Assembly (NCBI GenBank): GCA_949128115.1
Contig: OX421968.1
Location: 51,725,423-51,789,422, forward strand
Direction of reading: 5' to 3'
Length of the DNA stretch: 64,000 nucleotides
From: Anaspis maculata
Lineage: Eukaryota; Arthropoda; Insecta; Coleoptera; Scraptiidae
The notes under the pieces were generated by a model, which was given only the letters and a program-made list of their open reading frames with translations, ran no database searches and was not told where the DNA came from. Made by a program: the position numbers and the translations under genes. Below are positions 22,951 through 33,170 of the stretch, piece after piece; positions within the stretch are counted from its first letter, which is position 1; each line of letters begins with the position of its first letter.

Positions 22951-24302
22951 TATAATGTATTATTAGAACTTACCCATCTTCCTGAACAAAATATTTTCAA
23001 AATTTTCAAAAAACCCCTTTCCCTCCTAAAATACTCCGAATATCGATTTTGGTGGGGGAGGGGTTGAAAATTGAGAAAAAAAGTTTCTAGAAAGAACAAT
23101 CAATTCCCTTTAGAACTTGGTGTCAAGGAGCGTCTTTGACACCATATCTATATATTTCTTAAGAAGCAAATGAGAGGCATATTATGTTCAGTTTTCTTCA
23201 ATCAAGAAGATTAGGAGGATATGTTCCTGAATTCTGATCGGGTAAAACTGGGACACTCTGTACAAATGCGGATAAACTCCACCAAAAAGGAAAAACCCGG
23301 TTCCTAATTTCAATTCGGTTTTCCCATAAATATATTAAGGCTGAGGTAGTCCTGATTTGGCTGAGGTAAATGTTCCTCCTGGTATGCCGCACAGTTTCCT
23401 GTTCCAGGAAATTAGTCATTTTCATATTCACATCCCGATACCCGTTTTATTTATATCTCGATGAAATCCCAGAATGAAGTTGAAATAATTCCTCGCGTTA
23501 TTCCACCTGTAAGACGACCTCAATAACTAATGGATTCAGGAAGCCTTTGATGAGATCTCTAAATGGCAAAGATAACCACATCGCCCGAGCATTCTGTCAG
23601 AAAAGGAAACTGAGGGAACTCCTCATGAATAATAATTCTTTGCTCCACCGGAGATATTATAAGCGGTCGGTGCAACAATTACGGAAGAGCGGAGGGGTTC
23701 GGAACGTGTGACGATGCGGTCTTCTAATTAATTTACTTCGAGCTACTTCTGCCATCATCTAATTTGTACAATTGATTATTTTTATAAGGTGCGTTGACGT
23801 GATGGCGGAACTGTGGACCTCTCGCTTTGTATTGTGTATGTACGCATCAACCCGCGCCTTCTTTAGGAATGAGTTTGCAAATAAAGACAGAAGTCGGTTA
23901 AAGGTTTAAAGGTTAAAGAGTAAAGTAGACTAGAAATGTTCAAATTCGTTCGAAACATGCCATTGATTTGGTGCTCTTGGGCGTTTTCAAGATGAACTAA
24001 AGTTTGGCTTACACTTTCCCCGTATTTCATATTTAGCGGATAAAGCAGAAGCGTCTAAGCAGCGCTAATTAAGTCGTAAAACAAAACAAATGGTACAAGG
24101 TCCAGTAGTGTGACTACCGGGCTTTTGTGGGATCCAGTCTCCACGTCTTGTTTTGCTATCAAGTCCACGCCATGGATACCCATTGCCCACCCATACGTGC
24201 AAGGTATCCGATTCAAAGTCCGAACTCCAGACCACACCACTGCCAGTCATCACACCATACTGATGAGTTTTAAATTCAAATTAAACAAACGCACACGCAA
24301 TT
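22951..24302. other. No recognisable gene
   Basis: Mixed single-copy sequence. No motif, no paired repeat and no convincing exon was seen. Confidence 0.35.
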
Positions 24303-24425
24303 GTGCCACTATTCAAGAAGGGGTACCAAAAGGAATGCAAGAACTACAGGGGGGATAATAAACATAGCAGAAAAGGCATTTGCGAGAACTATGGGAGCGA
24401 GAAACAGGGAACGGATAAAGCAGAC
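24303..24425 (+). pseudogene. LINE reverse transcriptase remnant (fingers region)
   Basis: VPLFKKGYQKECKNYRG followed, after a frameshift near 24354, by INIAEKAFARTMGARNRERI. The P[IL]FKKG...C.NYRGI..[LI].[IV]..KAFA pattern is the conserved start of the LINE reverse transcriptase. A minus-strand fragment at 40858-41110 carries the segment that would lie just upstream in such a protein, so both may derive from one family. The rest is lost. Confidence 0.75.
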
Positions 24426-24894
24426 AATGGAAGATACTCAGTATATGACTTATTCCGCGTCACTACAAAATCCGAAGTGTTCTCCAGCCCATTTGCCCTC
24501 ACCCTACCCTACTTTAAAATTTCAAATATCATCACCCATCCTGTGTAACATCAAATTGATAAGATACTCAGTGCCAAATTTTTATCCCAAACCACTTCGC
24601 CCCCCCCCCCTTCATTTTTATTCCTTGCACCTAACCTACTACAGAACTAAATTACAACCAAAGGAACATCAGCAACAATGGGAATAATATTTACCAAAGA
24701 AGCCGGCTGTTTTTCAACAATTTGACACAATGACCAACACAGAAACATGGCTGGCCGTTGACACTTGCTCTTGGTACCTATATAGTTCAGATGAACCAAT
24801 TCAGCGCAGTAGCCATTTCTGTAATAATTATCTAGATATGAACTCTTGCGCTTCGTGTTTTATTCCAGTTGAATGTCTTAAATTCTTCACACAA
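24426..24894. other. No recognisable feature
   Basis: Pyrimidine-rich in part, with a C tract at 24600-24610. No gene or repeat recognised. Confidence 0.35.
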
Positions 24895-25000
24895 CTATCA
24901 ATCCCTCGGGAAGTAGACCCATATTATCTTGGACAAAATCCCTCGATTATACGTCTCAGGGATTTTGGTCAGATATAACATTGGGTCTACTTTTCCCTCG
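24895..25000. repeat. About 105-bp hairpin, MITE-like
   Basis: CCCTCGGGAAGTAGACCCA pairs with TGGGTCTACTTTTCCCTCG, and further in GACAAAATCCCT pairs with AGGGATTTTGGTC. Almost the whole stretch folds on itself. Could be a small MITE or a hairpin RNA source. Confidence 0.7.
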
Positions 25001-25042
25001 TGAATGACAGCTGTTTTCGGGTTAAGACGATTTGACTGATTA

Positions 25043-25525
25043 TTACATACAACGCCCTTGACTATCAGACCTACAAGGATAATATTAACATATCTAAATC
25101 TCATTGTCAATGTCAACGGAATAAAATTGATGTAAACAACTAAATCTGACAGCTGTCACTTCGGACTTCTTTTTTGCAATAATCATCAAAATATCACTCG
25201 TTCTCGAGATTTACCCAGATGATTTTGACCAAGCGTTTCCTTTGGGCTGGTTGTCCCTAGATAAATGCCCTCCTCCTACGAAGTCGGGCATTTATCGCTA
25301 CAACCAGCACTCGCGATCGCTAGGACAAAATTATCGTGAAAATCTAAGCACTTGTGAATTACTGTTAATTATCACATACAACGCCCTTGATTATTAGACC
25401 TACAAGGATAATATATACTTATCTGAATCCCACTGTCAATGGCAACGGGAAAATTGATGTAAACAACAAAATCTGACAGCTGTCACTTCCGACTTCTTTT
25501 TTGCAATATCAGGAATATCAAATAT
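25043..25525 (+). repeat. Direct repeats of about 145 bp flanking a hairpin
   Basis: The unit containing ACATACAACGCCCTTGA, ACCTACAAGGATAATAT and ATCTGACAGCTGTCACTTC occurs at about 25043-25185 and again at about 25369-25520. Between them at 25207-25350 is a hairpin: GCTGGTTGT and GATAAATGCCC pair with GGGCATTTATC and ACAACCAGC. The copies are about 90 percent alike by eye. Confidence 0.75.
25207..25350. mobile_element. Hairpin MITE candidate, about 145 bp
   Basis: Imperfect inverted repeats span the entire stretch, ending near AGATTTACCCAGATGATTTT on the left and AAAATTATCGTGAAAATCT on the right. The centre stem is strong. No clear target duplication was identified. Confidence 0.55.
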
Positions 25526-25529
25526 TCCT

Positions 25530-27142
25530 GAAAATTCTCTAGTATTTTTTTTCAAATCAGCTAAATTAGTGTGAAACAATTTAGGAATTGCATTTTGTAG
25601 CATTTTTTATGTAGTTTCCGAATATGATATCAGATTTGGAAAAAAATTTATTCAGGATGACTTTTTCAACAAAAGCTCGGAAAAACTAAATTTTGGGTAC
25701 GGTCCTGTATTTATTTTATAAATGAATAAGGCCCTACAAAGGCCCTAGGTTAGAGAATATACCTCCAAAATTTCAATCGATTCTATTGATCTATTCCTGA
25801 GATATGGCCAATCAAACTTTTCGGTTGAGCACATAAATCACCTGTAGGTATATCGGAAACGAAAGACGTCAGAAAAATTTCGATGCAGCTTCTGATTTGC
25901 CTTGAAAAAGTTCATCTACTCTCAAGCCATGTCGGTTACTTCGTGGGACACCTGTATTGTGTATTTCCGCTTATCATAGTGGGTGCAGTGCAAAACTTTC
26001 TGTGGTGTGTGTATTTGAATTGTATACATATTAAAAAAAAAACATAACGCATCTATAGGTTTGTATCAACAAACATGTTAGTCCGTAACTGACGTTGTTT
26101 CCCCTGTCGTGTTATGTGTGGGGTGCATCGAAAAGTGCACATGGTTAGATTAATTCTTGGCGCAAAAAATTGAAGTTCGAGAGGGAGAAATTCGAGCTCA
26201 TGGGAATACACTTTTTCCATACAAGCCGTTTCGGGTAGTTATTTTACGTTGCTGACAGGCAACGTTCAGGCGTTGAAGTAACAGGCGTTAGCTGATTTCA
26301 CAGTCAAAAACGTTGTTGATTAGCTATTTTCCAATTTCATCGCCATCGTAGACAATAATTGGCGCAAAATAGTGAAGATATCAAATTAAAGTGCATAATC
26401 CAGTATCTGGGTGGGCCATGTGAGTGTGTGCGTGTGTGTTTTGGTGAGGTTCAACGTTTGATTAATTGATTGCGAAAATGTTTGTTTCCTTTGGGCGTGT
26501 GTGGATTTTTACTTCATATCTGGACAGTTTTCGCCAGACTTTCAGACCGTCACAATTGTGGTGGCAATTGACGCGTGACATTTTCGGTCTCGGCGTTCGT
26601 TGGAGGATATACGTGGAAGTTGACCATTAGGCGCGATTATTTTGCTATTGTTAAGTTGGCTGTCGCGATGAAGGCTTTTTAAATCAATACTGCATGCAAC
26701 TGGCTTCCTTTATATGTGGCAAATAAACAGGCGATTCTTTAAACGACACATTTTGACGAAACGTGCCCAGAAAATATATTCCATTTGGGCTTGAGGGAGG
26801 GGGGGGGGAAGCAGTTGGGGGGGACACAAAGTTGAGAGAAAGTATGAAATATGTGGAACAAAACCGCTGAGAAAGCTAAAAGTTAGTTTTTCCAGGGACT
26901 GTTTCAACATTTTTTCGATTTTTTAGCGCATTTTCGTAGGAAATACGCTATTAGCCGCGCTTTGATGTCCGTCCGTCTGTCCGTCTTGTAGTTGAACTCC
27001 TCCTAAACAAAAAGTCGTAGCGGTATCGGGTTTTTTGCAAATTTATGCTGATTGTCTGCGGATGAGAATAGGCACAAGAAATATTTGGTCAGACCGCACG
27101 ATTGCAAGAAAAAAAATTAAAATGTTTAAAAAGTCGGTATTC
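25530..27142. other. No recognisable gene
   Basis: Contains a TGGGACACCTGTA word (about 25945) like a small-transposon end, GT-rich runs near 26420-26450, and at 26960-27010 a GTCCGTCCGTCTGTCCGTC simple-sequence block. A 66-codon minus-strand frame (26710-26910) is not recognised. Confidence 0.35.
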
Positions 27143-27480
27143 AACGCTACGGTGTGAACTTCTGCTTCGAGGAATCTTACGAACCGTTCTAGATACATGC
27201 ATACATGCAGCGAACGAAATATGCGGAAACTGATGGATACATTTTCAATGAAAAAAACATTTTAATTCCTTCATTGCAATAGAAGATATAATTTTTCTAA
27301 GAAAACATTTTAATTCCTTCATTGCAATAGAAGATATAATTTTTCTAAGAAAAGTTTCGCCCCGCGATTCTACATTTGTCGCTACAGTGTTCTAACGCTA
27401 CAGTGTGAACTTCTACATCGAGGAATCTCGCAAACTGTTCTAGATACATGCATACATCCAACGAACGGAAGATGCAGAAT
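27143..27480 (+). repeat. Spaced direct repeat plus a 47-bp tandem duplication
   Basis: AACGCTAC[AG]GTGTGAACTTCT and TTCTAGATACATGCATACAT occur at 27143-27230 and again at 27393-27470, about 250 bp apart. Between them a 47-bp unit containing TTTTAATTCCTTCATTGC is duplicated in tandem (about 27255-27349) with no visible mismatch. Confidence 0.8.
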
Positions 27481-29063
27481 GAAATGAAGAAATTTCTCGT
27501 GAAAAAATCAACCTGATTGATTTATTCTCGAGGAAGATATCTCTATTTTTATGCGGAATCTATACTTATGCACTTTTATGCGGATGCGATTTTCAAGTCG
27601 CGGCGCTGCGCTGTGGTTCAACAAGCTGCTTCTGGCTGCGTGCTTGCGATCGATGTAGGTATAATTCTCACTCATTCAGGATATTTTCTAGTTTTGGTTG
27701 ATGTCATTCTGTTGTTTTAATTTATTATTGACTACTCGTGTTTTCATAAGGATTGATAATTTCTTGTGGTAGTTTTGAGACAATCTGTTTACAGGTAACA
27801 GTGAACAGTAACAGTGTACTCATCTGCACTCCGAAAATGCGCTCATGAGACTCACCCCCGTGAGGACTTTGCAACTTGTTTTATACCTCTCCCCGTTTTC
27901 TGTGGGGTACCTACCTAACCGCCAATTGTTTTCCGAAATGGCTGAATTATCAAATGAAATGAAATGAATGAAATGAAATGAAATCAAATGAAAAAAAAAT
28001 GCATATTTGCATGGTGCATAGACTTGGCATGATCTTTGAAGTTGAAAAAATAGTACATGGAGGCCCAAAATGCACTGACAGCTTTAAAATTTTTCCAGCT
28101 TTTCAGTCACTAACCATATTACAATTATTACAACCGATTGATGTAGAAGTTGCTATAAATCTTTTCACAAGGTTTTTTATTTTTCTGTCGGTCTGCCAGT
28201 TTTTCTAGCGAAACCGGTCGGCAACCTTCAAGAAAAAAAAAACCTCATGGAAAGACTTATTTCTACATCAATTATGCAAGAACGATTCCACTGCAAGATT
28301 ATGGAGACATTCTACATTAAAATATTACAACCAAACAAAAAAAATCTCAAATTAGAAATATGGGGGTTTTTGTTATTCGAAAATTGCGTGCTTGAGGTGG
28401 CTTTCTTTTTTGCTATGATGTGTTGTCGAAACCGTCGGATGAAATCGTCGATAACTCTGCCTAGTATTTTTGAGGAAACAGCTTGAATCTCTTGTTCCGT
28501 ATATTTTGCTTCAGTCATTGATGTCACAGGGGTAGTTGGCATAAATTTCAACATTTACTACAAAAAAAGTCCGCTGGGATTGAATCAGGCGACCTAGCGA
28601 TCTATAGTACACGAAAAATAGTAAAAAAATCGGCAAAACCTCGGAGAAAATATGGACGTCCTAAAAATTTTATATTCTGTCCAGAATTGAATGCTCTACT
28701 ACATATCCAAAATTGCCAAAAATCGCAACTGGGCGTTTTGAGTTATTGGAGAGAGGAGAGGGGAGGGGGGTGAAAAATTGCAAGTCGAAATGAAGGGGAC
28801 GAAACCTGTCAATCCATTGGCTGCAAATACATCGTAATTCGACGCATTGTATCCCGTTGATATCATTTTGGTACAAAAAATGTCGATCATTGTTGAAGGG
28901 GACCCGTGGGGATGTGAAGCTCGTCTAGATGATTCTTTTTTTTCCTGCGCCATACTGGACCGATCACGACAAGTTTGGCATCTTTTCCGACTAAATTCAA
29001 TCTCCTGAAATTGAATCCGATGTGTAAATTGGGATGACAACAAGTTCAAACAAGTTAACTGGG
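27481..29063. other. No recognisable gene
   Basis: An AAATG pentanucleotide run lies at about 27953-27990. A minus-strand frame at 28312-28554 (80 codons) has a charged helical-looking stretch (YTEQEIQAVSSKILGR) but matches nothing I know. A weak B-box-like GATTCAATCCC on the minus strand near 28580 lacks a matching A box. Confidence 0.35.
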
Positions 29064-29908
29064 TTGCGGTAGGAGGTTCTCGACTGTTGCTTTGCAAAAT
29101 GCATAGTTTTCACTAAAATCAAAACATTGAATTTAGGACTAAATGGAGGTTCATCAAACAAAAAACGTCTAGTTTGCTTTGTTACAATATGCTCAAACAA
29201 ATACCATGCTTAGTTTGTTCATTGAAATCTTCCATATCGAAATCTTGACCATCAATGTCTTCTTATGGCTAAATAATGTATGAGACATTACTTCGCCTTG
29301 ATTTTGATTGTAAACAGTTCATTCGTGTATTTATTGTAATTTTGCGTCAACATTTTGTAATTGTGGCCACTCTTGAGCCTCAAAAACAAGAAATTCTTTA
29401 TGCACACTGTTACTTAAGAACAAAAACAAGAGGAACAAGCCCACAAAGATGTCAAAACTTTGAGCACTGACAAGAAAGAAGTAATCAGATGAAACACCTC
29501 TGCAGTGACCAAACAAGAAATGGTCAATTTCTTCAGTTCTTTCCAGAAAAAGACATTTGCGGAGTGTCGCCAAGAGACCAAGCGCACAATCGATGAGTAA
29601 CAATCTTTAACGATATTCGAGAGTTTAAATCCCTCTAACGCCATCAGGCTCTTTCTAATGCGGAGAAGTTGAAAAATTAACTTCAAGTTTGTTGCACTGA
29701 GTGAACCCAAGGACGAAAATGGATGATGGCCATACTCAAAGATGTGTATAAGCCTTGTGCTTAAGTGTAGAAGCCACCAAGGGCATCTGACTACGCAAAC
29801 ATTTGAAAATCGGTGTTCGTTTGAACCTCTGCAGTGTGAAAAGCAGCTAAAATCGGATGAGTTCTCAAGCGGGATTATTCGTTCTTCGTAATTGTACAGG
29901 GACTGGTC
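29064..29908 (+). mobile_element. Solo arm of the 4781-6993 palindrome family
   Basis: Follows the left arm of that element from about 4925 to 5818 in the same order and orientation: GCGGTAG...TTCTCGACTGTTGC, AAACGTCTAGTTTGCTTTGTTAC, ACACTGACAAGAAA-type and CGTAATTGTACAGGGACTG words. Divergence is roughly 10 to 15 percent by eye with small indels. No right arm follows; instead an R1 fragment begins. Either the element broke at its loop or this is the ancestral non-palindromic form. Confidence 0.85.
29331..29603 (-). other. Open frame related to 5184-5507
   Basis: A 90-codon frame that parallels the 107-codon frames of the palindrome: ALGLLAT.RKCL, RTEEI.HF.FGHCRGV, LVSAQ.FDIFV and VFEAQEWP are kept. 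A deletion of a few codons after GHCRGV is in frame. The N-terminal start context differs. Function unknown. Confidence 0.25.
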
Positions 29909-30005
29909 AACTTCTCACCCGAAATGACGTTTCCAACAAAAGTTCCCATAGGTTACTGGATACTAGTCGGGGAAGTTTTGGGGTGACACAACCGATCTTT
30001 TGGAA
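29909..30005 (+). repeat. R1 3' end fragment
   Basis: CAACTTCTCACCCGAAA, AGTTCCCATAGGTT and GGGGAAGTTTTGGGGTGACA correspond to R1 copy 1 at about 3180-3275 and copy 3 at about 40760-40850. Fused directly to the solo palindrome arm. Confidence 0.75.
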
Positions 30006-30282
30006 CATGGCCTTATTATAGATCTTGAGGTGCCCTTTCCAAATTTTTTCTTTTTTATTTCGTATCTTAACCGTTATGGCCGTTGATGTCGTTGATTGAA
30101 AAGCTGATGCTTCAGGGAGTTCTAAAAGCCATAGCTCAAGTACCGCAAGTAGAATGTAGACAATTGATTATCTGTCATATTCTCAATAATCTAATTCTGG
30201 ATTTTACATTCAATATAAAAAACTTTCTAGAACTTGTAGAAAAAATTGAAAACATTATTATCGCTGACAATTTCATTCGATT
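30006..30282. other. Probably upstream part of the Penelope-like remnant
   Basis: An open frame at 30083-30328 enters the Penelope-like block that follows. Its N-terminal residues are not recognisable on their own. Confidence 0.3.
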
Positions 30283-30540
30283 TCTCTGGATGTCACGTCA
30301 CTCTTTACCACTGTCGACAAAGACTTGATACTGTCTCTTAATTATAGACAAATATATTGGGTCTGACATCTGTTCTGTTATTGGAATAGATATAGGCTGT
30401 TTTTCAAATCCATCATTTCCTTCTTGTTTGACTCCAGTTACTTTGTTCACCAGGAACAGTTCTATTCCCAGGTATTCGGCACTGCCATGGATTGCCCTGT
30501 ATCACCCACCCATCTTGGCAAATCTAGCCATGCATGGACC
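30283..30540 (+). pseudogene. Penelope-like element reverse transcriptase remnant
   Basis: SLDVTSLFTTVDKDLILSL at 30283-30340 corresponds to the first catalytic block of Penelope-type reverse transcriptases (S-x-DVxSLFTNVP). At about 30439-30535 the sequence reads YFVHQEQFYSQVFGTAM and then, after a frame change, PILANLAMHG. This is the Penelope signature with the usual MGSP degraded to MDCP. The YxDD block and the GIY-YIG endonuclease were not found. Confidence 0.8.
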
Positions 30541-31548
30541 TTCTTTCGACGGTCCTACTTAAGTTGCCCTTGCAATCAAAATTCCTACAACTAAACCTCT
30601 ATTTTTGTGAAAATAAACTATTTATCTACCAGTCTGAAAGTTTGAAATGCAGTTTCTCGAGAACTACTCGACTCGAATTAAAAAAGCTTGGTGCTTGGTG
30701 CTGTTGTAAAGAGTTTTCAATTGCCTATCAACGATTTGGCTTAAATGAATGACATGCAAAAGCAGAATACCACAAAAACAAAATCTCAAAAATTTCCAGA
30801 AGCACATCTTTGAGACACTTTTCCTTTCCTGTAGAGGCCATACTTGACATCATACAAAACAGTTAGGCTAGGCTTCAAAACATTTTCTTTAGAACCGAAG
30901 TCACACAGTATCCGTAGTTAATCTAAACTTCAGCCAAATTCACAGAAGCCTAATTTCCCCATAATTTGTGCGGGATCCTTTGTCATTAATTTGATTTCCA
31001 GGTTATATCTACTTTTAAATGAAGAATATATTATTAAGAAAGTCTTGAGACTACAAAATGCTCGTGCTGCAAACGACAAACTTATATGAAATTAGCAACG
31101 GTGTCACAACCCTCAACCCAGCCTAACTTTGTTACTGCATGCGTTTGTAAGTCTGTTTCCTGTAATTCCGAGTAATTATCTAACGTGTAATATTTAATTA
31201 CAGAAAATATTATTTTCTTTATGTAATACTTACACCGACTGCGAGTTTTACTACGTTCTAATGGAGGATTTACCGATGGAATTAGGGAGTTGCTTCTCTC
31301 CAAGCAATGCGGCTTTGGAATTAAGGCACAACCACCAGCAATTATTGTTTTCGTGCAACCCTCATCTCAACTCCTGCGCGCGTGCACAGCGCGGCCACTT
31401 TTTCCGGAAGCATCCCCCAAATCTCATCGGCCACAAAAAATTATTGCTTAAATAACTCCTCGAATATCTCGTTTTAATATCGAAAATCCCGCGATACCAT
31501 TCTGATTGCATTAAAACTCGTTTTCCATTTACATGTTTCACATCATAA
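30541..31548. other. No recognisable gene
   Basis: AT-rich sequence with short unrecognised frames (30534-30752, 31082-31303, 31261-31455). Nothing I can support. Confidence 0.35.
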
Positions 31549-31557
31549 GCTCTGTTT

Positions 31558-31752
31558 GCGTACATGACAACTTGACGCGGGACAACTTGACGCCAGGAAT
31601 TTTAAAGCGGCCGACTTGACGCCGGGACAACTTGACGCCAGGACAACTTGACGCGGGACAACTTGACGCCGAGACAACTTGACGCCGGACAACTTGACGC
31701 CAGGAATTTTAAAGTAGCCGCTAGCCGACTTAACGTCGGGACAACTTAACAC
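31558..31752. repeat. Left terminal array of 15-bp repeats
   Basis: About ten units of GACAACTTGACGCC with G/C-rich joints, interrupted by two copies of AGGAATTTTAAAG. Likely transposase-binding subterminal repeats (inference). Confidence 0.9.
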
Positions 31753-31759
31753 CAGTTGG

Positions 31760-32880
31760 AGCTATAGGACCCCGAGTATCACATGAAGGCACAAAGGTGC
31801 TCACTGAAGTTACGAAAGCCAGGGGAAGATGCAAAGGGGCTCGATCCCGATAGACCTTCGAATACCAAACAAAGGCTCAAGAGTGCTTATTGAATGTAAA
31901 TGGAAAAAATGCAAGGGGGCTCAGCAGGGGTTCAACCACCATTATTGAAGGCACAATGGGGTTCATATGGGGCTATGAACAACACGTGGAAGTAAAAGAG
32001 GGCTCTTTGGGCATATGAGGACACAAGCGGACCAAATAGGGCTTCGAATACCAGACGAAAACACAAGTGTGCTTTCGATTGCTTGAAAACTCCTGATGAC
32101 ACGAAAGATTGCAAGGGGGTCGAAGGACTTCAAAAGACATTGGAGGCACCAGGGGTATTTGGATTACACAAGAAGGCAAAAGGGGCAAAAAGGTACTTGA
32201 GGTTGAGGACACGAGGGGGCGCCCGATGGGGCTCCAAATGTTACACGGGGACACAAAGGTGTTTACTAAAGCTTCGAAAGCGACAGAAAAATGTGAGGAG
32301 ACTCAGCAGGGCTGCAATCGACATTGAAGAAACAGGGGGGCCAGTAGGGCTTTTAATAATCGAAGAAGGCACAAGGGGGCTTACTGAAATTATGGAGGGG
32401 CAAAAAAACATGAGAGGTTAAAACAAGGGTGGCCAATTGGGTCTGAATAAGGGTGCTTACAACGCCATATCAAGACATAAATGGTAGATCAAGGGTAGAT
32501 ACTACGATTCCAAAAGCAACATGAACACGTAAGGGGGCTCATCGGGGCTCAAAACTACATATAAATACACAAAAGGATCCACTGGAATTTCGAGTTTACA
32601 CAGCAAGACAAAATGGGAGCCGCTTGAGCTCCAAAACATAGGAAGACGTAAGGGGGCTCCTCAGAACTCTGAACACCTCAAGTAAACACAAGAGGGCTGT
32701 TCATCGGGGCTTGAAACGACACAAAAAGACACGGGGGCTCATCGGGGCTTCGATTGACAAAGAAGAACTCTGGAACTACAAAATCTGAGAAGATAGATTG
32801 TGGCTCGATATAGTTCCAAAAGCAACATGAAGACACAATAAGGGGGCTCGTCAAGGCTTGAAGCGACACATCAAATTGTC
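31760..32880 (+). repeat. Degenerate purine-rich minisatellite, left tract
   Basis: Recurrent words ACACAAGGGGG, GGCTCATCGGGGCT and CGAAACGACACAAAAAGACAC are spaced irregularly every 40-60 bp. The plus strand is strongly rich in A and G. Long accidental open frames in this tract are side effects of its composition. Confidence 0.8.
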
Positions 32881-32884
32881 CACG

Positions 32885-32985
32885 CGTTAGGTTGTCCTGG
32901 CGTCAAGTTGTCCGGCGTCAAGCTGTCCTGCTTCGACCAACTTGACGCCGGGACAACTTGACGCCGGACGATTTGCGCCAGGGAT
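32885..32985. repeat. Internal right-end/left-end junction array
   Basis: About three GTCAAGTTGTCC units, then CCTGCTTCG, then about three CAACTTGACGCC units. The first half matches the right terminus at 36490-36509; the second half matches the left terminus at 31558 onward. Confidence 0.85.
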
Positions 32986-33170
32986 TTTGTGAGAACAAAG
33001 TAAGAAAACATTCGAAGAAAATGACAAAATGGGACTCATCGGGAGTCGAAACGACACATAAAGACACAAAGAGGTCCACTGGGGCTTCGATTGACAAAGT
33101 AAGACATTTTTATAATCATTGTTATTAATCAAAACATACAGAAGCTAAGAGTCTTCAAGGTGAAAAATGT

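Noticed and set aside
28570..28620. tRNA or SINE suggested by GATTCAATCCC on the minus strand
   Set aside because: B box is imperfect, no A box at the right distance, and no second copy in the window.
32083..32421. 112-codon frame in the purine-rich tract, and similar frames at 35495-36284
   Set aside because: Produced by the biased, stop-poor composition of the degenerate minisatellite; the protein is low complexity.
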